In this document: one piece after another, positions 56,506 through 64,000 of the stretch | Position numbering within the stretch: position 1 is the stretch's first letter | Layout: each line of letters begins with the position of its first letter | The notes under the pieces: generated by a model | Seen by the model: only the letters and a program-made list of their open reading frames with translations | Told to the model about the DNA's origin: nothing | The model's database searches: none | Source: Smallanthus sonchifolius | Taxonomy: Eukaryota; Streptophyta; Magnoliopsida; Asterales; Asteraceae | DNA: 64,000 nt | Direction: 5' to 3' | NCBI GenBank assembly: GCA_023525975.1 | Contig: CM042042.1 | Coordinates: forward strand, 44,403,880-44,467,879 | Position numbers and translations under genes: made by a program

Positions 56506-57230
56506 TATTAAATATAAGGTCTCTCCCATCTTACATCAATTTTTTTTCATTTGCTATTAATATTAGGCTCTAAATTGTATCGGATTAGCAGGTGTTGGTG
56601 GGCTGATTTTAGATCAGCGGGGTTGAATAGGTTAACCCGCAAAATGACTCATATATTTATTGTTGTTAAATACATCAACTCTAACTCAGACACACATAAT
56701 TTTAGATCGTGATTAAAGCATAGAGGTGGTGACGTGAGTTTGTAAGAGGGGCGAAGGAGTTTAAATGACCAGCTTAGGTCGAGATCTATGTGGTGGTGGC
56801 GAACTCCAACGATGGTGGCTAGGTGATTTTGGTATGTGTGTGTATCGCAGGTGTAGGTGATGAAGAGGGGGGGGGGGGGGGGGTAATGATTAGATGAGCA
56901 AATGATGAAGAATGAGAAATTTAGGATTTTAATTTTGGGGTGTTAATTGATTTTGCTAATTTTTTTTTGTTACAAGGGTATTTTAGTTTATGGGGTCATT
57001 TTTTTACACATGGATATGTTGACGGTTTTAATCACCCTTTGTATTCGCGGCGTACAAAGACCATCGTCAAAGCGCTCCTCATTTGGTCTTCTCCCACCAC
57101 CATTGCATAATGATACTTGTCTGGTAAACGCACATCTGGGATGAGTCATGTTCCAAAGTATCCGAGGGTCGACCTGCTCTAATACCACTTTGTCATGGGG
57201 TCATTTCTCGAGGCACCGTGTGGCGCCCTG
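56506..57230. other. Spacer with poly-G run and decayed retroelement leader
   Basis: No gene is supported. A homopolymer of about 19 G lies near 56864-56882. On the minus strand AGTGGTATTAGAGCAGG (about 57173-57189) is a likely decayed initiator-Met primer-binding site, hinting that 57190-58229 (less the hAT MITE) contains an old minus-strand LTR. Confidence 0.4.
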
Positions 57231-57796
57231 TAGGGATGGCAAATGAAACCCGAACCCGATGGGAAAACACGAAACCCGTAACATTTGGGACGGGTACGTG
57301 GTCAGGTAATCGGGTATGGGACCGGGTTTGGGATTACTTTTGAATTTTTTTTGCTGGTTTGGGACGGGTTTGGTATATGATGTCATACCCGTTTACCCGC
57401 CCCGATTACCCGATAACGTATACATGTTTACCCGATTATATACCCGACATAGTTTTCTTTCTTTTTTTATTTATTCTAAGTATATATATCGTATTTATTT
57501 TAAGTATACATACCGTATTTTATTTTAAATGTATATATCTGACATTATTTTTTTTAGTTACAATTTTTATGTATACCCGATAGATACCCGACGAGTTTAG
57601 GTCGAGTATACCCGATGGGTATTTTTTAGAAACTAATGGATTTACCCGAAACCCGCGGGTATACCCGATACCTGATGGGTAATTACTCGATAGAAACCCG
57701 ACGGGTTTTGTGCCGGGTATGGGACAAGATTTTATAACCGGGTATGGGGTTGGGATTACCTAAACCCGTCCCAAACCCGACCCATTGCCATCCCTA
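57231..57796. mobile_element. hAT-type MITE, TSD GCGCCCTG
   Basis: Ends TAGGGATGGCAA and TTGCCATCCCTA form terminal inverted repeats; GCGCCCTG is duplicated on both sides (57223-57230 and 57797-57804). An 8-bp TSD and these ends are typical of hAT. The interior is built of ACCCGA/CGGGTA repeats in both orientations, which give many spurious open frames. 566 bp. Confidence 0.93.
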
Positions 57797-57804
57797 GCGC
57801 CCTG

Positions 57805-58229
57805 CCCAGGGCCGGCCAATCCGTCTCGCTTATGATTGGGTCTACTGGTTTCATCCTGCATTGGACTCATCAGGCGAGTGGCAACAACTCGCGACCAGTG
57901 ATGCGTTCGGTGTGCAAGACACCTAGGCTTGTTCACGTCGTCTATACCACAGAGGTCGTCCCTGATGAAGTGCGGACTAGCCAGCAAACACCAAGCTTTC
58001 AAGTACAAACATAGCAAATTGATCTTCCAATATTTGGTCAGTGACACGTAGCTTCAGTAGTACTCACAATCCATTTCCCCAACACTCTCAAGTTCTCCTC
58101 TCACCCAATCACCGACCTTCGCATCTGTAATAACTAACGCTCACAACATTCAATTGATGTTATGTAATTAATCAACTAATTAATCAAGGTTATGTTGATC
58201 TTTCAGTTGCATAAGCATATTCGTTAAAG
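57805..58229 (-). mobile_element. Probable minus-strand LTR remnant
   Basis: Continues the sequence interrupted by the hAT MITE. Together with the primer-binding-like site near 57180 it could be an old LTR, but neither border nor TSD could be found. No coding content. Confidence 0.3.
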
Positions 58230-58492
58230 CAGTATCCGACCTCTCATACCACCAATATTGTTCGCTTTATCCACTAAGAGCTCACGGATTTGTTTTTTGT
58301 TTCCGTGTGAAAACTTCCTAGGGTCACCCACCCATGGATTACTCCCACCCGAGAACGCTTAACTATGGAGTTCTCCTCTCATACACAGCCATTGCGCCCA
58401 AAACACGTTGATGGTATTTGACACGGGTCATTCCTTATCAACCAAGAATATCTTCTATCCACGGCCGGTGTGTGATTTGCCTAGGGTGTAAC
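58230..58492 (-). mobile_element. Cassandra-type LTR, decayed copy
   Basis: Aligns along its length with 7343-7628 (AAGAGCTCACGGATTTG, GATTACTCCCACCCGA, AACGCTTAACTATGGAGTTC), so it carries the 5S-like region on the minus strand. Ends are degenerate (AGTATCCGACC at left, GGGTGTAAC at right) and no TSD is seen. It abuts the Copia LTR at 58493. Confidence 0.8.
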
Positions 58493-59216
58493 TGTTAGGA
58501 ATCGTTGTACCAGTTTTAACTTCAAAAACAATTATTAATTAAACCTTTGAAATAAAGAAATTAGATATATTTAGCGGAAGTGATTTAATAGTACCATTAA
58601 CAGATTATATCGTGATTCCATACAGTGATCCGATTACACAGCGTTTAGACAATAACAAATAAATAAAACACATCTATAGGGTGTTTAGGGTTTTATACCT
58701 TTGACGAAACAACCATGTTGAAACACTCGGGTATAAAGAACGTCACGCTAAATGACAACAACAAGCTCGTCACACGAACCCTTTACACGAAAACACATAA
58801 AACGAGAACCCGGTTCTCTACCTTCTCCGGTTTGGCTCGCGCACAAGGAACACCATGACCGGATGGAGCTGGCTTCGGTGAAGCTGCGTGACAAGGGGCA
58901 GTGGAGGCGGCTTACGGTGGCTGGTGGTGGCTCATGGCTGCGAAGGGAGGGTCGGCTGGTGGAGGACGATGCAAAGGGGGGGGGGGGGTTCTACTCCTCT
59001 TCCTTGCGCAAACTTGGAGGTGGCAATCAATGGAATTAGGGTTTTAGTATAATGATGTATTTATAGTAAATCTAATTACACTTAAAACCCTAAACAATTA
59101 ACATTTAATTATTAACTGATTAACCTTTAACCAGTTCTAGTCCCCGTAGTTTATAAACTATTTTGCGTTATCAAAACTGGTTTTATATTTTACTATTAAA
59201 TATAAAAACCTGTCAA
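58493..59216 (-). mobile_element. Copia-type LTR, same family as 10976-11753
   Basis: Starts on the plus strand as TGTTAGGAATCGTTGTACC, the inverse of the LTR end near 11740. It includes a GC-rich block with a plus-strand frame (58752-59039) that has no homology I recognise and lies inside the LTR. A (G)12 run is near 58976. A right border TGTCA at about 59216 is a guess; no primer-binding site or TSD is visible, so it may be a solo or truncated LTR. Confidence 0.5.
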
Positions 59217-59990
59217 TATATATATATATTACTAACATAATAAATAAAAATATTTTGTGTCACGTGTCACTCTTTGATTACTTCTCACTCTTATTTTCTC
59301 GTCTCTCTCTCATATTAATTATAAATTATTACGTTTCTCCCTCCGATTAAATAATAATATTAAATAATATCTTTGTATTAATAAATAAAAATCCTATTGA
59401 CACGTGTAACTTTTTGGTTAGTTTTTTATTATTTTTTTCCGCCTCTCTCTCCTATTAAATAATGATATAAAAAAAATATTTTTAGATGTTTAATATAAAT
59501 CTAATTACAAATACTTATTATTTCATTATAAATAGTTATTGTGTCATCAATCAAATGAATTTAATATGAGTTAAAAGATCTTATTACTATCACGACAAAT
59601 TACATTTTTTAAAAAATATTTTGGCGAGTGTGTTATTAAATTATATTATATTTTAATCAACCGATGTAATACACTGGTTTATTTAACCCCGTGTATTGCA
59701 CGGATTTTTAAAAATATAATTTTTTATGACTAATTAAATATTTAACATTTTATTTATTCAACCCGTGTAATACACGTGATTTTAACTTAGTTACACTAAT
59801 ATATACATAAAACCACATTCCGTCCCTCGTTAGACTTAATTATTCTAAATAATTAAATACTATGTAACTAATAAATATCTCTCTAGATATTTAATACACC
59901 GGATTCTAAATTCTTGTTTCCCCACTATTTCTCTCTCTGTTAAACTTACCATCCAGGATTTTCCATTTGTCTCTCTCTCTCTCTCTCTAA
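59217..59990. other. AT-rich spacer with small hairpins
   Basis: No gene. CCCCGTGTATTGCACGG (about 59685) and CCCGTGTAATACACGTG (about 59762) are short hairpins; the second is followed by AACTTAG. They resemble Helitron-like 3' ends of another family, but nothing else supports this. Confidence 0.4.
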
Positions 59991-60300
59991 ACACATAAGC
60001 TCTTAGATCTATTTCATCTCCTTCACCGGATCAAGAATTAGGGTTTTTCATAAATCAAACGAAGATCACAAGGCTGAGTCATTGAAGGAGAAGATATTGA
60101 AGAAGGTACACGGTCTTATGGAAAGATCTCTCTCTCTCTCTCTCTAAACACCCATTAGTTTTCGATCTGAAGCTATCACCACCATATATTCACCTATTTT
60201 TCACCCTCACTTTCTCCATTTCCAAATCTGAAGCTATCACCATGGGGCATTCGTATGAACCATCGTTACTTCGACCATTTCCAGATCTGAAGCTATCACT
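59960..60300. repeat. CT microsatellites and a threefold short repeat
   Basis: Two (CT)n runs (about 59967-59988 and 60126-60144) are each followed by TAAACAC. The phrase ATCTGAAGCTATCACC or ATCTGAAGCTATCACT recurs at about 60166, 60225 and 60283. The region overlaps the end of the F-box fragment. Confidence 0.65.
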
Positions 60301-60519
60301 ACGGGGCGAGTTTATTACACATATCAATTGTGGAGGAATATGAAAATCCCGTGATTTCCGGCAAGATTTCCCGTGATTATTTGGAAGGCATGATAAATCA
60401 GAGCTATCGTTGAAAGGTTGCCATGCTTTGGAGACGGATCGGAACTGAATCAGCGATTTCACAGGAAGCTTTTTCATGATTTCCACTTGGATTTCGAAAG
60501 GTATGTTGTAGTCCGACGT
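60190..60519 (-). pseudogene. F-box protein N-terminal fragment
   Basis: On the minus strand IPFEIQVEIMKKLPVKSL followed by QFRSVSKAW is a clear F-box motif, which in intact proteins binds SKP1 in SCF ubiquitin ligases. Family members start MSDYIPFEI; here the expected start codon is ACG (60517-60519), so the start is lost. After DSSD the family sequence breaks down and the frame ends at 60190 without the kelch or FBA-type repeats. Later (lower) DNA is repetitive. A truncated gene copy. Confidence 0.72.
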
Positions 60520-60589
60520 TTTGATTTTGATTATGGTATTGATTTCTAGGGTTTATGAGAGAGATGAAAGGTAAGATTTGGGGATACAC

Positions 60590-61670
60590 TTCTAGATAGG
60601 TTGAGCAGTTTAATATTTTTAGATGTTACGAGAAAAATGACAGCATAAAGAGTGGCGTTTCATCAACAGGGTATTACCTTGTTGGGCTTTCGTAGGATAT
60701 TGTTGTTCTTTTTCTTTCTCCCTAATTTGCAAAAGGTTGTTCATGTTTGGTCAAAATAAAAATATAGGTAAATCATTTTACACATTATTTACGTCATGAT
60801 AATCTGGGAGTTCTTTATGCTAGCCAAACAAGGGCAGACCCTCCCATTTTACCATCTCAAATTCATTAGATGTTTTTGCACCTCAACGTTTTTTAGATTC
60901 GAAAACTGATTATATGTGTATTTGATTTTTTACACAAATGTAAACTGAATTTACACATGTTTAAAGAGTTCTTATTCATGTGTGTATTCTATTTACACAT
61001 GTGTATATTCGATTTACATATGTGTATGTTTGATTTACACAAGTTAAGTTACACATGTTTATATTCGATTTACACATATAACTCATGTCGTCTCCGAGTT
61101 CTTGGCCACCGATACACTAAAGTTATACACTAAATAACTTTAGTGTATCTTGATTCTGTTTTTTGAATTTCAGGTAGAATATCTACAATGTTTGATATCC
61201 GAGTAAAGGTTTGATGCTGGGTAGTTTAATTTTACAATTGGTTTTTATTTTTTACACATGTGTATTTAATGTTCTTTTACACAGTGTAATTATGTATACA
61301 TTTTTTTAATAGGTTTGTAAAGATATTTTGGTAGTTTGGATGTAAATTATTTTTTATTTATTTGTGTATATAGGTTTTTACCCATGCTTATTTGATAATT
61401 ACACACGTGTTTTTAATTTTTACACAACTATGTTCTTGAATTTGTTTTTGTTAGATCTGGATAGATGGTAAATAAATTAAAAAAAATATTAAAATCATGA
61501 TTTAAATAAAAAGAAAACAAGGCCACGTGTATTTTTTAAAAGAAAAAGACAAAGAAAAAGAAAAGTAAATTTACCTATCTACCCTTCTAATAAATGTTGG
61601 CCACACAATTCTTTTCAATTTAAATAAAAAACTCGAATTTAATTACAACCACAAAATTAAATATATAAAA
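60590..61670. other. Spacer with dispersed TTACACATGTG repeats
   Basis: No coding sequence. Between about 60930 and 61100 and again at 61250-61420, units such as TTTACACATGTGTATATTCG recur six or more times with changes. ACACATGTGT is a palindrome. Confidence 0.5.
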
Positions 61671-61756
61671 AATGAATGAGTTGCCAGAATTTAGTTTAAG
61701 GGTTTTTACAACAACTCAGTGTTTTCATTTTATACGTCCCCTATATATATATATAT

Positions 61757-62060
61757 ATAGGGGGTGGTTATACAAAAACCCCCTTGAGTTGAAGAAACCT
61801 TACAAACCCCATCTCAACCCTTCATTTGTGATGATCAACGGCCCGTATTTAATCTTGGAAAGTTGTACTTTTAAAGTAATATTTTAACATTTTAAAAGTA
61901 CAAGAATGGTAATTTGATCTTTTGGCTAAAATCATCATATCATCTCTCTCCTACTTTATTAAACTATACATTCTCTCTCCTACTTTTTAAACTATATTAT
62001 TTTTTTTATTATAAAGCTAGAAATTAAAAATAAAAACTACTAGTTTTATTTAAAAAAAAA
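61757..62060 (+). other. One terminus of a (TA)n-nested element, and spacer
   Basis: A TA microsatellite (61741-61758) is followed by GGGGGTGGTTATACAAAAAC, the same layout as the left ends at 8581 and 20756. No inverted right end was found within the window, so this may be a fragment or an unrelated family. Confidence 0.35.
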
Positions 62061-62069
62061 ACTAGTATT

Positions 62070-62940
62070 TTAAATGTTGTAGCAGCTTACGTTTGTTACA
62101 TATGTTAAAACAAACCTAAATATTAAAAATGATCCAAAAAACTATAATAATCCTATATACGTGTTGTTACATATGTTAATACAAACTTAAAACTATACAA
62201 ATTTATTACAATCAACATTAAAAAAGTAACAATGTGTTTCATACAAACTTAAATATTTAAAAATGACACATGAATTATAATAAGCTAACAAAAAACATAA
62301 AACCTAAATAGGCTTAATATCTTGATAATTATCTTCATCTTTGACACAAAAATCCTTCACATATGAAGAAAACAAGTTCATCAACTTATATATATAAATA
62401 TATATTAGGTATAAACTAACATAGAATGCATGTAACACTTGTAGCACACGTAAGGTTACGTATATTATAATAGAACTTTCATGAGTTTACGTATGTAAAC
62501 TGCCAAAAATAACAAGTGATCATGTAAAATTACGTATGTAAATTTAAAGGTTGGATTACATAAGTAACCAAAAAATGTAACGTATGTAACTATATATGTT
62601 AAAGAAACAATATTACCCGGTTGTAGTCTTCCGGTTGAGCGCGTAGGAAATGAGCTTGGCTTCTTTTAGCCACTGCAAAAGATATGCCAAAACTTAACGA
62701 GTAAATAATGGTTAAATACTAATAAGTTTGCTTAAATGTTATGAGATATTATATCATCCTGTTTTACATATGTAACTAACAACTGTTAAATATGTAAAAT
62801 CGAATGTTAGATATGTAAAATCAAATGTTACGTAAAGGATATTACATATGTAACTAGCAACTGTTACATATGTAAAATCAAATGTTACATATGTAAGAGT
62901 CAAATGTTACATATGTAAAATAATCTACGTGTGCAGTTAA
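62070..62940. repeat. Dispersed TTACATATGTAA palindromes
   Basis: At least ten copies of GTTACATATGTAA or close variants, in places as 17-20 bp units with AAATCAAATGTTACATATG (62755-62925 is densest). The core is palindromic. No gene. These resemble the ACACATGTGT repeats to the left. Confidence 0.65.
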
Positions 62941-63135
62941 CTAAAACTCGAATCCAATGAAACAAGATATAACAGGATATTTAAAATTTTTTGTTTGCAG
63001 GTTTAAAAAATAATATATGTTATTTTTAACATCTATGTTATCTCTCCAACTATATCCATTCCAAATAATAAAAAAAAATATCAAAGTCCTAGATCCATTG
63101 CAAATGACGTTTAAAAAATAAAAATAAAAAAAAGT

Positions 63136-63222
63136 CCAAATCCTTTGAGCCATTTTGTCGAACTGTTGGTGGGCGTGTTTGATGAGGCCACATTTGAAGT
63201 ACATGGAGATGAGTTTAAAATC
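63136..63222 (-). pseudogene. Pentatricopeptide repeat (PPR) fragment
   Basis: The minus-strand reading LISMYFKCGLIKHAHQQFDK, then MAQR, matches the consensus of an S-type PPR motif (MYSKCG..EDAR..FDKM..R). Both sides turn into AT-rich noncoding sequence, so only about one repeat unit of 29 codons is left. Intact PPR proteins bind organelle RNA. Confidence 0.55.
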
Positions 63223-63404
63223 AAAATCTCAAAAAGAAAAAAAAAATTGAATTAAATAAAACTTATTTTATAAAAAATGGTGCAAATAAGTGGTTTAAAG
63301 AAAAAGTGGAGAACGGTGTGGATGATGTTAAGATTGGTATGTCATTTAATAGCAAATTTAATTATAATTTAGTAGTAAAAAAAGTAATAATGTTTTAGGT
63401 TTAC

Positions 63405-63583
63405 CAGATGAAATAGGTAGGAGGAACTCCAATGTTGCAGCAAGATGAAGCATCTTCAGTCGGAGGAGCAAAGGGGTCAGTCGATGGTGGATAGGTTGAA
63501 GGGTCAGAGACATTGAACCATTTGATGGAATCGCCGCCGATAATCGAAACCTCCATACCAGCTAAAGACGACCGAGCTGCCAT
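63405..63583 (-). CDS. Possible first exon of an unknown minus-strand gene
   Basis: ATG at 63583 opens 59 codons beginning MAARSSLAGMEVSIIGGDS, then a Pro/Ser/Thr-rich stretch (STYPPSTDPFAPPTEDASS) and PPTYFIW. It ends at a good donor, CTG|GTAAACC, at 63405/63404. GC content is higher than in the surroundings. I do not recognise the family and no second exon could be identified among the repeats at lower coordinates. It could also be a gene fragment. Confidence 0.4.
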
Positions 63584-63693
63584 TGATGGACTGAAGAAGG
63601 AGGTGAGAGATGGAGCAAAAATCGTTTGTGAGTCTGTGATTTGGGGAGGTGAGAGATGGAACAAAAATCGTTTGAATATTAGTGGGGGAGTCT

Positions 63694-64000
63694 ATGATTG
63701 ATGGGGAGTCTACTCAGAGTGAAGGTGGAGGTGATGCTTTAGGTGGTAATAAAGGAAAGTCGGTAGCTGACGTTTCGAAAGATCTATCTGAAGACGTGTC
63801 GGATGATGTGATCTTACTACTAGAGCCGGAATATTCCAAGGAAGCACAGATCGATGCTCTCTGTAATTTGGAAGAGGGAGAGATCGAGTCTGGTGATGAT
63901 TGGGATGAGGAGGATGAGGATGTTGTAATCGAAGTTCCTAAGGGCGACAAGGAAGGAGAGTATAAGTTTGAAGATGGAGATATTTTCAAAGCTCCATCAT
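63694..64000 (+). CDS. Start of an acidic protein of unknown function, runs off the window
   Basis: From ATG 63694 the frame stays open for 102 codons to the end of the window. It begins MIDGESTQSEGGGDALGG, with low-complexity acidic blocks such as GDDWDEEDEDVV and a KFEDGDIFKAPS stretch at the edge. An in-frame stop lies about 20 bases upstream. Just upstream the phrase GGTGAGAGATGGA.CAAAAAT occurs twice (63605-63675). No domain is recognisable; the N-terminus of a LINE or gag-like protein is possible, as is a host gene. Confidence in coding is moderate. Confidence 0.45.
   Translation, partial: MIDGESTQSEGGGDALGGNKGKSVADVSKDLSEDVSDDVILLLEPEYSKEAQIDALCNLEEGEIESGDDWDEEDEDVVIEVPKGDKEGEYKFEDGDIFKAPS

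Noticed and set aside
57316..58047. Several open frames near the hAT MITE
   Set aside because: Those within 57231-57796 come from ACCCGA repeats in the MITE; the minus-strand frame 57760-58047 crosses its border and shows no domain.
58752..59039. GC-rich 95-codon plus-strand frame
   Set aside because: It lies within a Copia LTR whose relative at 10976-11753 has an equally GC-rich block without the frame.
61741..61790. Third complete (TA)n foldback element
   Set aside because: Only one G-rich terminus next to TA repeats is present; no inverted partner was found.
62750..62930. CRISPR-like array
   Set aside because: Eukaryotic context, palindromic 12-bp motif with irregular spacing and no unique spacers of constant length.
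63714..63989. 91-codon Ser-rich minus-strand frame
   Set aside because: It is the complement of the acidic plus-strand frame (GAT/GAG codons read as Ser codons).

Overview
The window looks like a flowering-plant nuclear chromosome segment dominated by transposable elements, probably a eudicot and plausibly Asteraceae. The evidence is the AT-rich intergenic DNA, spliced host genes, several families of LTR retrotransposon (chromodomain Ty3/Gypsy, Tat-like Ty3/Gypsy, Copia, TRIM), a CACTA transposon, Helitron-like ends, foldback/MITE elements and a tRNA-derived SINE. The Asteraceae guess rests on the style of the chromovirus and retrotransposon-derived proteins and was not tested by any search.

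The one nearly complete host gene is a cysteine-rich receptor-like kinase (CRK) on the minus strand. Its eight exons run from 25756 down to 4160. Two Gnk2/DUF26 domains, a membrane segment and a full kinase domain are readable, all seven introns have GT/AG ends, and the exon phases agree. The exon lengths sum to 1858 nt, one base too many; the extra base lies just after the signal peptide, so the locus is either a very recent pseudogene or carries a sequencing error. The first intron is about 18.9 kb (6456-25384) and is packed with nested transposons. The last ~25 coding bases plus ~620 bp of 3' flank are duplicated at 1-648.

Inside that intron, from low to high coordinate: a Copia 3' LTR fragment, a CACTA element (7262 to ~10975) carrying a Cassandra-type 5S-bearing solo LTR and a foldback element, a Copia LTR, and a Tat-like retrotransposon. 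The Tat-like element is interrupted by a palindromic pair of Copia LTRs (13063-14547) and by a solo LTR (16134-21436). That solo LTR is itself interrupted by another solo LTR (16382-19161) and a foldback element (20756-21320). A CACTA end, a SINE and a Helitron-like end follow before exon 1. Target-site duplications (TSDs) fix most of these borders.

From 26886 to 56505 lies a second nest. A MULE-type foldback (27772-28522 plus 54084-54350) was split by a minus-strand chromovirus (28523-54083, TSD GCCGG). That was invaded by chromovirus element 1 (31611 to ~52243), which holds a solo LTR (32074-35058) and was split by chromovirus element 2 (37845-48183). Element 2 keeps the most readable pol region, but lacks gag and has lost its integrase catalytic glutamate. 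Two copies of a 9-bp-TSD MITE, a TRIM solo LTR and Helitron-like ends complete the nest.

From 56506 to the end the DNA is a mix of MITEs, Copia and Cassandra remnants, AT-rich spacer, an F-box gene fragment, a PPR fragment, a possible first exon of a minus-strand gene (63405-63583) and the start of a plus-strand acidic reading frame that runs off the window (63694-64000).

The most interesting unexplained structures are these: a tRNA-like A-box/B-box module at one position in every chromovirus LTR of the group; an array of seven small hairpins with compensating stem changes inside the outer chromovirus LTR; (TA)n-nested foldback elements with C-rich telomere-like cores; and the palindromic Copia LTR pair.
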